Source: Brevibacterium sp. UMB1308A (GTDB lineage Bacteria > Actinomycetota > Actinomycetes > Actinomycetales > Brevibacteriaceae). From it: a stretch of 64,000 nucleotides of DNA. The position numbers and the translations under genes are program-made. Position 1 is the stretch's first letter. The number at the start of each line of letters is the position of its first letter. The notes under the pieces are model-generated. The model had not been told where the DNA came from. It searched no databases and saw nothing but the letters and a program-made list of their open reading frames with translations. The stretch covers positions 1 through 64,000 of the forward strand of contig NZ_JASPDO010000003.1 in NCBI RefSeq assembly GCF_030230605.1, written 5' to 3'. This document shows, piece after piece, positions 7,789 through 16,928 of the stretch.

Positions 7789-9248
7789 GCACGGATCCTT
7801 TCGGTAAAGTGCCAACGCGCGACAGTGGCAGAGCGCGCCACGTCGTCCAATCCAACCCACTCCAGAGTGTCACTCTCACCTGGCACAGACTCACCGTGGT
7901 TGACCGCCAAGGACACCAACCCCACCACGCTGGCAACCCCCTGGGTGGCCGGAAACTGGGATAACACCTCGGCGACGGTCACCGGTCTGCCTTCTTCCAC
8001 AGCCGCATTGACGTTGCCAACGAGCTCAACGATATCGATTTCAGACTCACGGGCCAGCGCAACCAAAGCGCGGTAGTCGACCTCAGTAGCCTCAGCAACA
8101 CCTAGTTCGTCGCCAATGATGTACTCGTCAGGGTCGTGAAGCTGAATCTCACCCACACTCGTCATGCGCACTGAAGGCAACTCAAGCGTGATGCCAATGT
8201 CCGCCGTTGGTTTGCACACATCCGTAATGCTGGCGGCCTGCGACATCGCCTCCCTAGTGAGAGCCAGAAGCACCCGGTCTGTTTGAAACTCACGCGAAAA
8301 CACATAGTTGCGCAAGCCTCGCGTGAACTCCGACAGCGTTTGTTGAACGTCCCGCGCCCCAGTCTTCATGTGTCGCATGAGCAGACGCAGAGCTTGCCGT
8401 TCATCGCGGTTAAGTTGTAGTGCGAAGTCCCGGTCCAAAATGCGCGAAATGTCTTCGTCAAAGGACGCGGCATGCTCCGGTTCCCGCAATAACGTAGCAA
8501 AGGCCGCGAACGTCCGGCCTTCATCGGATGACGCGATCAAGTCGACACCACGAAAAATCTCGTCAAGGACCCGCGACTGCGACTCGTCAGACTCCAGGAT
8601 TGACACCCGCAACTCGTGATTGAGTTCCTCGAACCGCGCTCGCACTCGGGCAAAGTCACCCGGGAGCCCGGCTGCCTGTTGCAGAATATCGCTCACACGC
8701 TCACGCGCCATACGGTTATCCAGCATCGTCGTATCACCGTCGCCTCGGTGAATCAGCTCGATCTGCTGCTCGATGCGACGTTTCTCTGCCTCCAGCTGGC
8801 CGAGCCTGCGTGATTGGTCGGGGTCGGTCTCAAGGGCCAGGTTGTGGACGGCTTGCGAAAGGCTCACCAGCCGCGACTGCGTGGTGGTCTGGGGTGGGGT
8901 TCGCAGCTGGTCAAGAATGCGGATTGCGTCAAATCCGGCCGCGGACAGTTCGTAGATTTCACCCCGGACGGCTGTTGCGGGACGTCGCACCAGAATGCCT
9001 TTTCGGCGCCAGTCGTCACAGAATGCTTTTCCGCGCTTGTCACCTGTGTCAAAGTAATCGCGAAGCTCTTCAAGGTCCGCTTCAATTCGTTCGTGCAGTT
9101 CGTCTGTGGGCATCACAGCCCCTGGTTTCCCGAGGTGGGCGCCCAGGATTGCCGCCATGATGGGTAGGTTGTCTGCCCGGAGCATGCCCAATGCACTGTC
9201 GGACTCCATGAGGCGTTTAAACGCCAGGGCAGAGCTGAGCACACGCAT
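7785..9248 (-). CDS. jetA: Wadjet component JetA, kleisin-like (DUF3375)
   Basis: This 487-residue protein is of the DUF3375 type, the MukF-like kleisin that bridges the JetC ATPase heads. The N-terminal winged-helix region (MRVLSSALAFKRLMESDSALGMLRAD in two parts) is followed by a helical coiled segment (RRLGQLEAEKRRIEQQIEL) and a C-terminal domain ending in TLEWVGLDDVARSATVARW. It is the first gene of jetABCD. The ATG at 9248 is followed on the other side by a 103-bp divergent intergenic region shared with a PucR-like regulator. No strong Shine-Dalgarno sequence precedes the ATG, and a CATACT box lies only about 8 bases upstream, so a leaderless transcript is possible. Length and content agree with complete family members. 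Confidence 0.9.
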   Translation of the reverse strand: MRVLSSALAFKRLMESDSALGMLRADNLPIMAAILGAHLGKPGAVMPTDELHERIEADLEELRDYFDTGDKRGKAFCDDWRRKGILVRRPATAVRGEIYELSAAGFDAIRILDQLRTPPQTTTQSRLVSLSQAVHNLALETDPDQSRRLGQLEAEKRRIEQQIELIHRGDGDTTMLDNRMARERVSDILQQAAGLPGDFARVRARFEELNHELRVSILESDESQSRVLDEIFRGVDLIASSDEGRTFAAFATLLREPEHAASFDEDISRILDRDFALQLNRDERQALRLLMRHMKTGARDVQQTLSEFTRGLRNYVFSREFQTDRVLLALTREAMSQAASITDVCKPTADIGITLELPSVRMTSVGEIQLHDPDEYIIGDELGVAEATEVDYRALVALARESEIDIVELVGNVNAAVEEGRPVTVAEVLSQFPATQGVASVVGLVSLAVNHGESVPGESDTLEWVGLDDVARSATVARWHFTERIRA

Positions 9249-9300
9249 AGTGACAGTATGACAAATCAGGGACGGTCATGAGCCGGATTTCTAATGTCTT

Positions 9301-9321
9301 GACTGTTAGTTAGACACAGTC
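9301..9321. promoter_or_regulatory. Inverted repeat in the jetA/regulator intergenic region
   Basis: GACTGT and ACAGTC form a perfect 6-bp inverted repeat separated by 9 bases, between the divergent starts of jetA (9248) and the PucR-like gene (9352). Spacing of about 15 bp between half-site centres fits a dimeric regulator on one and a half helical turns. Binding by the adjacent regulator is a guess. Confidence 0.3.
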
Positions 9322-9351
9322 TCTTTTTCGTGACAATGACACAATCAGAGC

Positions 9352-10503
9352 ATGGTCACTTCTGCCATTCGTGAGCGGATCGCGCAACAGCTTCGCACGC
9401 ACAAGGACACACTTCTTCCGGTCATCATTGACTACGTGCGTAAAGAGTGCCCGCTCTACATCGATGTCACGGACAGGGAGATAGAAGAGTCACTAGAACA
9501 AAACATCGAAATGTGCATCCGCGCAGGAGTGACCCGTACCGGAAACTCGGATTCGCACTTTCTCAACTGGGCGCAGATCTCACGATCCCGCTTCGAAAAA
9601 TCAGTGCCCATGGAAGAAATCTTCCAGACTTACCGCTTCAGCATTGAGCTCATCGTCGCGGAGTTAATCGTTCTGCTCAACGACTCCGGGTGCACCGCAA
9701 GCGAACAGACATCTGCAATTACCAAGGTCTGGCAGTCGGCAAATGCGTACACGGTCAAACTTGCTCAGGTGTACAACCACCATCAGCACATGCAAGCCTC
9801 ACAGGATCAAGCGCAAAAGGCGATACTTTTTGACGCAATCAAATCGGGGGCTCAGCTCGATCACCACGTGTGCCAGGCCGCCGATTTCTTCCAGCTCAAT
9901 GACCGGACTCCCTACAGTTACTTCATCGTGGCAATCCCAAAGGGCTCGACGCTACCGGCACATGAAGTCTTACGGACTCTTGAGTCTCGCCTCACCAATG
10001 GACGTGGAGTGTGCATGGCTACCGGCTCAACCATCGAAGGGTTCTCAACCGATGCCATCTCTTTTCCTCACACAAGCATCGCGATTGGCCCACCACGAAC
10101 CCTAAGCGAGCTCCACTACTCCTACAACGTGGCTCATCAGATCTCCCGCACGTCCGTGGGTCAAAAGCTGGGCACCCACTTCATTTCGGATGTTGGCTGG
10201 CGCGTCGCTGTTCTCTCACACCCCGAGGTGCTCCTCCCCTACAAAGAGAAGTATGTAACTCCGCTGGAGCGCTCAGGCGCGGACGTCTCGACACTTCTTA
10301 CGTCACTTGAGGCTTATCTTGCCCACGATGCACATGCCACAGATGCCGCACGCATCCTGCACTGCCACCCAAACACACTCAGGTATCGAATCACGCGCTT
10401 TGAGGAATTGACGTCATGCTCGGTCGATCACTCTGAAACCCGCGTTGAGCTCGCCTGGCTGTTCGAAGCGTTAAAAGTGCACGAACTTCACCAGTTGTCA
10501 TGA
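9352..10503 (+). CDS. PucR-family helix-turn-helix transcriptional regulator
   Basis: This 383-residue regulator has an N-terminal all-helical sensor region (residues 1-170, RsbRD-like), a weak GGDEF-derived middle domain, and the C-terminal PucR helix-turn-helix (about 315-375: SLEAYLAHDAHATDAARIL, then HPNTLRYRITRFEELT). The latter binds DNA. Regulators of this family usually control adjacent catabolic operons in response to a metabolite. Here the next genes on the same strand are an AtoE-type transporter and acetoacetyl-CoA synthetase, so an acetoacetate or short-chain-acid signal is the natural inference. It could also act on the divergent jet operon. The ATG at 9352 is the first in frame. 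A 16-bp RNA hairpin follows 12 bases after the stop. Confidence 0.88.
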   Translation: MVTSAIRERIAQQLRTHKDTLLPVIIDYVRKECPLYIDVTDREIEESLEQNIEMCIRAGVTRTGNSDSHFLNWAQISRSRFEKSVPMEEIFQTYRFSIELIVAELIVLLNDSGCTASEQTSAITKVWQSANAYTVKLAQVYNHHQHMQASQDQAQKAILFDAIKSGAQLDHHVCQAADFFQLNDRTPYSYFIVAIPKGSTLPAHEVLRTLESRLTNGRGVCMATGSTIEGFSTDAISFPHTSIAIGPPRTLSELHYSYNVAHQISRTSVGQKLGTHFISDVGWRVAVLSHPEVLLPYKEKYVTPLERSGADVSTLLTSLEAYLAHDAHATDAARILHCHPNTLRYRITRFEELTSCSVDHSETRVELAWLFEALKVHELHQLS

Positions 10504-10514
10504 CACACAAACAC

Positions 10515-10554
10515 CGCCTGTAAGTTTTGTGCGTTGGGACAAGGTTTACAGGCG
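10515..10554 (+). terminator. 16-bp hairpin between the regulator and the atoE-like gene
   Basis: CGCCTGTAAGTTTTGT pairs along all 16 positions with ACAAGGTTTACAGGCG around an 8-base loop, 12 bases after the regulator stop. Three of the pairs are G-U wobbles that form only in the plus-strand RNA, which favours an RNA structure over a protein-binding palindrome. No T tract follows, so it may be an attenuator or a mRNA-stability element instead of a full terminator. The outer 9 bp are also a perfect DNA inverted repeat and could be an operator. Confidence 0.5.
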
Positions 10555-10613
10555 AAGTGACTCCTAGCATTGAGACGACGTTGATGTAGACGATCGATTG
10601 CAAAGGAGCAACC

Positions 10614-11936
10614 GTGAGAACCCTCTCGAGAAGCCTCAACATACTGGTTGAAAAACACTTACCAAGCGCGTTTCTTTTTGCGCTGATCCTGACAATTATT
10701 GCCGCAGCGATGGGCGTGTTTTTAGGCGGCGCCAGTCTCCCAGAAGTTGCCAACATGTGGTACGCCGGTTTCTGGAAGTTCCTCGAATTTGGTATGCAAA
10801 TGGTGGTGGTTCTGGTCACCGGGTATGCCCTTGCCAAAGCTCCTTTAGTCAACCGGCTCCTGGCTAAGTTCGCCACTATCCCGAAAACCCAGTTCGCTGC
10901 ACTCACAGTAGTGATGGTCGTCTCTGCGATTCTCGGAATCATCAGCTGGGGACTGGGCTTTGTGGGCGGAACCATCATCGCGATCGAAGTAGCGAAGCGC
11001 ACACAGACAGCTGATTTCCGCCTCCTGGTCGCCTCGTCATACTCAGCGATCATCGCTACTCAGCCCATGTCTCTAGCGCTCACAGCGCCTCTTCTCGTGA
11101 ACACGCCGGGCCACCCGCTCGAAGAGAAAATCGGCTTGATCCCGGTGACAGAAACAATCTTTAGCCCCACCATGCTACTGGTGTCGATTGTGGGCTTCCT
11201 TGGCATCTATGCGGGCTTCGCTTTTATGGCACCCAAGCCCAACGAGGTCATTCCACTGAACGGAGACATCGCCGAACCACCTGCAGATCCAAAGCCTCAG
11301 ACCGCAGCCGAAAAAATCGACAACAGCATCATCGTTAACACCATTGTTGTCGTATTCGGAATCCTCGCCATCAGCCTCTACTTCATCGCCAACGGCTTCA
11401 ACCTCGAACTCAACATCATGAACTTCATCTTCCTGGTGGTTGGAATTGGGTTGCATGGTAGCCCGGCAAAGTACGCGAAATGCATCACTGACGGCATCCC
11501 TGCCGCTTCCGGAATTGTCCTCCAGTTCCCGTTCTATGCGGGCATCATCGGAATCATGGCTGGCTCAGGCCTCATCGTCATGATTGGTCAGTGGTTCGCT
11601 TCCATCTCCACCGAAGCGACGTTCCCACTTTTCACGTACATTGCCGCGATGATCGTCAACATTTTTGTTCCATCTGCCGGTGGCCAGTGGCAGGTGCAGG
11701 GGCCGGTCATGATTGAAGCGATCCAAAACATGAACATTAACCCTGCCACCATTGTGAACGCCGTTTCCGTTGGTGACATGACAACCAACCTGCTCCAGCC
11801 GTTCTTTGTGCTCCCCACCTTGGGTCTGGCAAAACTGGGCCTCAAGGACATTTGGGGATACTGCATGACCGCAATGCTCATTTTGATGGTCATTTCCGGA
11901 ACAATTTTCCTCCTCGTACCCGTTCTAGGATGGTGA
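10614..11936 (+). CDS. Short-chain fatty acid transporter, AtoE family
   Basis: This 440-residue multi-pass membrane protein matches the AtoE short-chain fatty acid transporter family from end to end. Recognisable family stretches are EVANMWYAGFWKFLEFGMQM, VTGYALAKAP, ISWGLGFVGG and NIFVPSAGGQWQVQGPV. AtoE-type carriers take up butyrate, acetoacetate and related acids across the cytoplasmic membrane. The GTG start at 10614 has AAAGGAG seven bases upstream. The next gene, acetoacetyl-CoA synthetase, begins at or within a few bases of the stop codon, so the two are almost certainly cotranscribed and the likely substrate is acetoacetate. Substrate identity is inferred from this neighbour. Confidence 0.9.
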   Translation: MRTLSRSLNILVEKHLPSAFLFALILTIIAAAMGVFLGGASLPEVANMWYAGFWKFLEFGMQMVVVLVTGYALAKAPLVNRLLAKFATIPKTQFAALTVVMVVSAILGIISWGLGFVGGTIIAIEVAKRTQTADFRLLVASSYSAIIATQPMSLALTAPLLVNTPGHPLEEKIGLIPVTETIFSPTMLLVSIVGFLGIYAGFAFMAPKPNEVIPLNGDIAEPPADPKPQTAAEKIDNSIIVNTIVVVFGILAISLYFIANGFNLELNIMNFIFLVVGIGLHGSPAKYAKCITDGIPAASGIVLQFPFYAGIIGIMAGSGLIVMIGQWFASISTEATFPLFTYIAAMIVNIFVPSAGGQWQVQGPVMIEAIQNMNINPATIVNAVSVGDMTTNLLQPFFVLPTLGLAKLGLKDIWGYCMTAMLILMVISGTIFLLVPVLGW

Positions 11937-11941
11937 TACAC

Positions 11942-13930
11942 ATGACCGACAACACCCCGACCCAGTTCTGGTCCCCCACCCAAGAATCCATTGACCGGAG
12001 CCAACTCGCGCGCTTCACACGGTTTCTCAACGACTCCTACGGCGCCGCCATCAACCTCGGCGACTACCAGGCACTGCACACGTGGTCTGTTGAGCACAGC
12101 GACCGCTTTTGGTCAGCTGTATGGGAATACTTCGACGTTCGCGGGCAACGCTCCGATACACCAGTGACGCAAACCGTAAGTGACACAGAAACCACGTGGT
12201 TTAGTGGCTCACAGATCAACTACGCTGAGAACATTCTGCGCTGGACCCACGAACGCCCGGATTCTCCCGCACTCATTGGTCTCCACGAAACAGCGCAACG
12301 CGAAGAGATCAGTTGGAAAGAACTCGCAGGCCAAGTAGGTGCGCTCGCACAGCATTTCCGCTCCCGAGGTGTCCGCCCAGGTGACGTTGTTTGCGCAGTT
12401 TTGCCGAATATCCCCCAAACGGTCGTTGCTCTCCTAGCCACCGCATCCGTTGGCGCGATCTGGACCGTGGTCAATACAGACTTTGGTACCCACGGAGTCA
12501 AAGAACGCTTTGAACAACTCCAGCCAAAAGTACTCCTCACAACCGACAGTGTTCACTTCGGAGGAAAGGTCGTTGACAAAACGGCGCAGCTCCCTGAACT
12601 TCTCGAAGCACTGCCTACTGTTAAACATCACGTCCTCGTCGACACAGACGTAGACAGTGACGAAACATTGCCAGCAGCCTCTGCCCGTTTAAGCGACATC
12701 CTCGCGTCACCCCAAGAACCGGATTTCACCCGCGTGGAGTTCAATTCGCCCTTGTGGGTTCTGTATTCTTCTGGAACAACGGGTAAGCCCAAGGGAATCG
12801 TGCACTCTCACGGCGGTGTCGTGCTTGAGTCGCTCAAAGCGAACGCGCTTCAGTACGATGTCCGCCCCGGCGACCGTACACACTTTGCGGCTTCAACCAC
12901 GTGGGTCATCTGGAACATGATGATCGCGACACTCTTTGTGGGAGCGACCGTCGTCACCTACGACGGCTCCCCTGCCCACCCAGATACTCTTCAGCATCTG
13001 AAGATTGTGTCAGAGGAACAGGTTGCCTTCTTTGGCACGGGTGCCGCCGTTTTAACCATGGGAGAAAAGTCTGGCCTGTCTCATGCCAACAACTGGGACT
13101 TCTCACATCTGCGATTCGTTCTCTCAAGCGGTTCGGCACTCCCGCCTACAACGTGGAAATGGCTCCGGGAACAGATCGGAACGGACTTTCATTTGGGTTC
13201 CGACTCAGGAGGCACCGACATCGCTACCGGCATCATTGGTTCAAACCCGTGGGATGTACAAAACATCGGGGAGCTTCAAGGCCCGTATCTGGGTGTTGAC
13301 GCACGGTCCGTTGGACCTGACCAGGAAACCGTCACTGATGAAGTTGGCGAGCTTATTATTGCCAACCGGATTCCGAGTATGCCCATCTACCTGTGGGGCG
13401 ACACCGACCGTTCCCGCTACACCGAAACCTACTTCTCCACCTACAAAGGAATTTGGCGCCAAGGAGACTGGGTAACAAACACCTCGGCGGGAGGGTGGAT
13501 TGTGCACGGCCGCTCAGACTCAACCATCAACCGCGGTGGAGTGCGCATGGGGTCTGCCGATATCTGCCGGGTTGTCGACGAAGTCGACGGAGTGACGTCC
13601 TCCATGGTCATTGGCGCAGAACTCAAAAACGGCGGCTACTACATGCCCCTGTTCGTCGTGACAACGCGTGATGAGGCTGAACACGACGCGTTAGAAAAAG
13701 AGATTGTGGCTGCGATCCGGCAAAAGGTGTCTCCGCGGTATGTGCCCGATGCCGTCATTTTCGCACCTGATGTGCCCCTCACGCGGACCGGCAAGCTCAT
13801 GGAGGTTCCGGTTAAGCGCCTGTTCCAAGGGGCCTCGCCCGACTCGCTGAACCGCACGGCAAGTCAGAACCCCGAGGTGCTCAACTGGTATTCGGAGCAG
13901 GCCACCAAGTTCGCACAATGGGAGGACTGA
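11942..13930 (+). CDS. aacS: Acetoacetyl-CoA synthetase
   Basis: This 662-residue ANL-superfamily adenylate-forming enzyme activates acetoacetate to acetoacetyl-CoA with ATP. The N-terminal acetyl-CoA-synthetase-type cap is followed by the P-loop-like motif LYSSGTTGKPKGIVHSHGG (about residue 275). The glycine-rich block FHLGSDSGGTDIATG is typical of acetoacetate-CoA ligases, unlike acetyl-CoA synthetases. The hinge and C-terminal domain end with the catalytic lysine in LTRTGKLMEVPVKRLF. ATG 11942 is preferred, with AGGA 11 bases upstream; an in-frame ATG at 11930 overlaps the transporter stop and cannot be excluded. Length is normal for the family. With the upstream transporter it forms an acetoacetate uptake and activation pair. 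Confidence 0.92.
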   Translation: MTDNTPTQFWSPTQESIDRSQLARFTRFLNDSYGAAINLGDYQALHTWSVEHSDRFWSAVWEYFDVRGQRSDTPVTQTVSDTETTWFSGSQINYAENILRWTHERPDSPALIGLHETAQREEISWKELAGQVGALAQHFRSRGVRPGDVVCAVLPNIPQTVVALLATASVGAIWTVVNTDFGTHGVKERFEQLQPKVLLTTDSVHFGGKVVDKTAQLPELLEALPTVKHHVLVDTDVDSDETLPAASARLSDILASPQEPDFTRVEFNSPLWVLYSSGTTGKPKGIVHSHGGVVLESLKANALQYDVRPGDRTHFAASTTWVIWNMMIATLFVGATVVTYDGSPAHPDTLQHLKIVSEEQVAFFGTGAAVLTMGEKSGLSHANNWDFSHLRFVLSSGSALPPTTWKWLREQIGTDFHLGSDSGGTDIATGIIGSNPWDVQNIGELQGPYLGVDARSVGPDQETVTDEVGELIIANRIPSMPIYLWGDTDRSRYTETYFSTYKGIWRQGDWVTNTSAGGWIVHGRSDSTINRGGVRMGSADICRVVDEVDGVTSSMVIGAELKNGGYYMPLFVVTTRDEAEHDALEKEIVAAIRQKVSPRYVPDAVIFAPDVPLTRTGKLMEVPVKRLFQGASPDSLNRTASQNPEVLNWYSEQATKFAQWED

Positions 13931-13983
13931 CGTCCAGACTGGAAATCAAAAACTGTGTCAGTGCCTCATGGCACAGTGAGAAC

Positions 13984-15129
13984 ATGAGCATTTCAGTTGT
14001 CGCCGTAGTGTTTGGGGCACTTATTCTGGGCCTTGTTGCCGGGGCCGTGTTGGGTCTTTTAGCAGGCTCAGCACGGGCACGGTCACGTTACTCTGTTGAA
14101 CTTGCACAAGCTCAAACAAAAACAGAGCTCCTCACCGAACGGACTGCCAACCTCGAAGCAGACGCAGCAATCGCCGCTGAGCTCACCGCCGCAGTTGGCC
14201 CTCTCGCCGCGAGCGTGCGTGATCTCAAGGCTCACATGCACAAGCAAGACCACGAACGAATCGACCAGATCGCTCGGCTGTCAGAAAACATCACATCCCT
14301 GACACAACAAAACGCTCAACTCCACGCATCAACCACACAACTGTCAAACGCTCTACACTCCACGTCCGCGCGTGGTGACTGGGGCGAAGTACAGCTCAAA
14401 CGCATCGTCGAATACTCCGGCCTACTCCCCCACGTCGACTTCGACACTCAAGTCTCCACGCAGCACGGTCGCCCCGACATGGTCGTCCACCTCCCCGGCG
14501 GAGGCACCATCGTCGTCGACGCGAAAGTCCCACTTTCTTCCCGGCTCAGCGAGAACAACAAGGAATCAGCTAAACAGCACGCTCAAGCGCTTCTTCGACA
14601 CGTCGACGCACTCGCCAGCAAAACCTACTGGAAGTCCTTCGACCAGTCCCCCGAATTCGTCGTGTGCTTCATCCCCACTGACGGCCTCCTCTCCCACGCC
14701 GCCGCCACCTACCCGGCACTCATCGAACAAGCACTCAGCAAAAACGTCGTCATCGCCTCACCCTCAACCCTGCTCGTGCTCCTCAAAACAGTCGCACTCA
14801 ACTGGCGCCACTACAACATCTCCACCTCGGCAGCCCAAGTCCTCAAACTGGGCACCGAACTCTACGAACGCACCGGGCTTCTCACCGAGCGACTGACAAA
14901 ACTCGGCGCCACACTCGAGCGAGCCACCCAGGAATACAACAGCTTCATCGGATCATTCGAAACCAGGTTCCTCGTCACTGCTCGCAAACTCACCCAGACC
15001 GGAATCACCAACACACAACTCGACGAACTCAACGGCATCACCACCCCCACCCGCAACATCACCGCACAAGAACTCGCCTACCCCACCAGCCCAGAAACCC
15101 TGCCACAGCACCGCAACACAGGAACGTGA
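13984..15129 (+). CDS. rmuC: DNA recombination protein RmuC homologue
   Basis: This 381-residue protein begins with one N-terminal membrane helix (VVAVVFGALILGLVAGAVLG) and continues with a coiled coil (about residues 30-130) and the RmuC nuclease-like domain. The domain contains GDWGEVQLKRIVE, the MVVHLPGGGTIVVDAKVPL block (with the PD-D/E...K-like DAK), and SPSTLLVLLKTVALNWR. RmuC limits recombination at inverted repeats and has also been linked to defence against foreign DNA. I chose ATG 13984 because it opens directly into the membrane helix; an earlier in-frame start at 13918 would overlap aacS. The gene lies 53 bp behind aacS. All family blocks are present. Confidence 0.92.
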   Translation: MSISVVAVVFGALILGLVAGAVLGLLAGSARARSRYSVELAQAQTKTELLTERTANLEADAAIAAELTAAVGPLAASVRDLKAHMHKQDHERIDQIARLSENITSLTQQNAQLHASTTQLSNALHSTSARGDWGEVQLKRIVEYSGLLPHVDFDTQVSTQHGRPDMVVHLPGGGTIVVDAKVPLSSRLSENNKESAKQHAQALLRHVDALASKTYWKSFDQSPEFVVCFIPTDGLLSHAAATYPALIEQALSKNVVIASPSTLLVLLKTVALNWRHYNISTSAAQVLKLGTELYERTGLLTERLTKLGATLERATQEYNSFIGSFETRFLVTARKLTQTGITNTQLDELNGITTPTRNITAQELAYPTSPETLPQHRNTGT

Positions 15130-15170
15130 CCTGCCACGCACCTGCTCCAACCAACGCACCTACCGCGCAC

Positions 15171-15202
15171 AAAAAGGCGCCCCCGAAAACTCGGAGGCGC
15201 CT
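15171..15202 (-). terminator. Rho-independent terminator of the ferritin gene
   Basis: Read on the minus strand, AGGCGCCTCCGA pairs with TCGGGGGCGCCT (12 bp including one G-U) around a 4-base loop and is followed directly by five T. It starts 18 bases after the ferritin stop codon. Confidence 0.85.
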
Positions 15203-15220
15203 CTAGAAAAGCTATACCTA

Positions 15221-15733
15221 TTAGGCCTCAGTTCCAGAAGAGGTCCGCGAACCCAACTCTGCGTCCAAACGCAACAGGCCGTTACCATCGTCCCCAGCCA
15301 AAACAAGCTGATCCACGATCTCACCCACTGTTGCTTCTTCCTCAATCTGTTCATCTAAGAACCAGTTGAGCAGCGGACGTGAATCCAAGTCGCCTTGAGC
15401 ATCGGCCGCACGGTACAGCTCACGAATCGCTTCGCTCACCTTCTGTTCGTGCGCCAAAGCAGCCTTAAAAAGGTCCAACGGCTTCACATCAACACCCACC
15501 TTGGGCGCCGGAATGTCGCCGATCTGCACATGACCCCCACGGTCAACCACGTGGTCAATGAACTTGTTCGCGTGCACAATTTCCTCATCGGCCTGCGCCC
15601 GCAACCACTGCGCCATGCCCGGAAAACTCTGCACATCCGCGACAACCGCCAACTGGCGATACGTCATCGATGCCTCAAACTCCAAGGTGATCTGCTCGTT
15701 AAACTTCGCTTCCAACGCGTCAGCAAGCTTCAT
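15221..15733 (-). CDS. ftn: Ferritin
   Basis: This 170-residue four-helix-bundle ferritin stores iron in a 24-mer cytoplasmic shell. Ferroxidase-site residues are visible: Glu in LEFEASMTYRQLA (helix A), the ADEEIVHANKFIDHV block with E and H (helix B), Glu in AHEQKVSEAIREL (helix C) and the EQIEEEATVGEIV segment (helix D). These are the non-haem ferritin pattern and no bacterioferritin haem Met is evident. The ATG at 15733 has a very strong AAGGAGG seven bases upstream. It is a single-gene unit with its own terminator, 36 bp downstream of the ispH stop on the same strand, so readthrough from ispH is possible. Confidence 0.93.
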   Translation of the reverse strand: MKLADALEAKFNEQITLEFEASMTYRQLAVVADVQSFPGMAQWLRAQADEEIVHANKFIDHVVDRGGHVQIGDIPAPKVGVDVKPLDLFKAALAHEQKVSEAIRELYRAADAQGDLDSRPLLNWFLDEQIEEEATVGEIVDQLVLAGDDGNGLLRLDAELGSRTSSGTEA

Positions 15734-15769
15734 GTTTCCTCCTTAAGAAACCCAAAATCCACTGTCCAA

Positions 15770-16846
15770 TTACCGCAAGTCGTGCTCGCGGTTGGCCCCA
15801 TTCTTCTTATTCGACGTGTTCTCACCAGCGGCTTTCAAATCAGCACGCAACTCACGAGGCAAGCTAAACATCAAATCCTCCTCGGCAGTCCGCACTTCTT
15901 CAACATCGGCATAGCCGTATTCAGCCAAAAGCTCCAACACACTCTTCACCAACAAGTCCGGAACACTCGCGCCACTCGTCACACCAACAGTAGCCACGCC
16001 GTTAAACCAGTCCTCGTCAATTTCACGCGCAAAATCCACGCGGTACGAAGCCTTCGCCCCGTGGTCCAATGCAACTTCAACAAGCCGCTTCGTGTTCGAC
16101 GAATTGTTCGACCCCACCACAATCACCAAGTCACACTGTGGCGCAATCTTCTTCACCGCCACCTGACGGTTCTGAGTCGCATAACAAATGTCGTCACTGG
16201 GCGGATCAATCAGTTGCGGAAAACGTTCACGCAGAATCGACACCGTCTCCATCGTCTCGTCAACACTCAACGTGGTCTGCGAGATCCACACCAGCTTCTC
16301 TGGGTTACCCAGATCAACCTCTCGGGCCTCGGCCGGGTCCTGCACCAGCACAATCGACTCAGGTGCTTCACCCATGGTGCCTTCGACCTCTTCGTGGCCT
16401 TCGTGACCCACCAACAAAATGGTGTAGCCCTGCTTAGCGAAGCGCACGGCTTCCCGGTGCACCTTCGTCACCAACGGGCACGTAGCGTCAATCGTCTTCA
16501 AGTCCCGCTCAGCGGCTTCTTCATGCACTGCAGGAGAAACACCGTGAGCAGAAAACACCACTCGCTCACCGTGCGGAACCTGATCAGTTTCTTCAACGAA
16601 AATGGCGCCCCGTTCGGTCAACGTCTCGACGACGTGACGGTTGTGCACAATCTCCTTACGCACATACACCGGCGCGCCATAGTGCTCCAAGGCCCGTTCA
16701 ACAGCGATGACAGCACGGTCAACACCGGCGCAGTATCCGCGAGGTGCCGCCAGAAGAACCTTCTTCTCACCATCTGGCTGTTCAATATCTTCAGGTGCTT
16801 TACGGGTTCTGGGCATCGAAGGCATTGGCATAGTTACAGTAGACAC
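15770..16846 (-). CDS. ispH: 4-hydroxy-3-methylbut-2-enyl diphosphate reductase
   Basis: This is the last enzyme of the non-mevalonate isoprenoid pathway, reducing HMBPP to IPP and DMAPP with a 4Fe-4S cluster. The three cluster cysteines are in [12 protein letters not shown] (about residue 39), [11 protein letters not shown] (about 120) and [11 protein letters not shown] (about 220), and the catalytic Glu is in the [15 protein letters not shown] block. The protein has 358 residues with an unconserved 30-residue N-terminus. The GTG at 16846 is taken as the start, but ATG 16831 is equally possible because neither has a clear ribosome-binding site. It is divergent from xseA with about 80 bp between. 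In M. tuberculosis lytB2 (Rv1110) is likewise next to xseAB. Confidence 0.95.
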   Translation of the reverse strand: MSTVTMPMPSMPRTRKAPEDIEQPDGEKKVLLAAPRGYCAGVDRAVIAVERALEHYGAPVYVRKEIVHNRHVVETLTERGAIFVEETDQVPHGERVVFSAHGVSPAVHEEAAERDLKTIDATCPLVTKVHREAVRFAKQGYTILLVGHEGHEEVEGTMGEAPESIVLVQDPAEAREVDLGNPEKLVWISQTTLSVDETMETVSILRERFPQLIDPPSDDICYATQNRQVAVKKIAPQCDLVIVVGSNNSSNTKRLVEVALDHGAKASYRVDFAREIDEDWFNGVATVGVTSGASVPDLLVKSVLELLAEYGYADVEEVRTAEEDLMFSLPRELRADLKAAGENTSNKKNGANREHDLR

Positions 16847-16928
16847 AACACCATTCTAAGAAACCCTGGCACTAAGAGCCAGGTTAGACTGCCCACACGC
16901 GAACAATCACACCACGAACGGATAAGTC

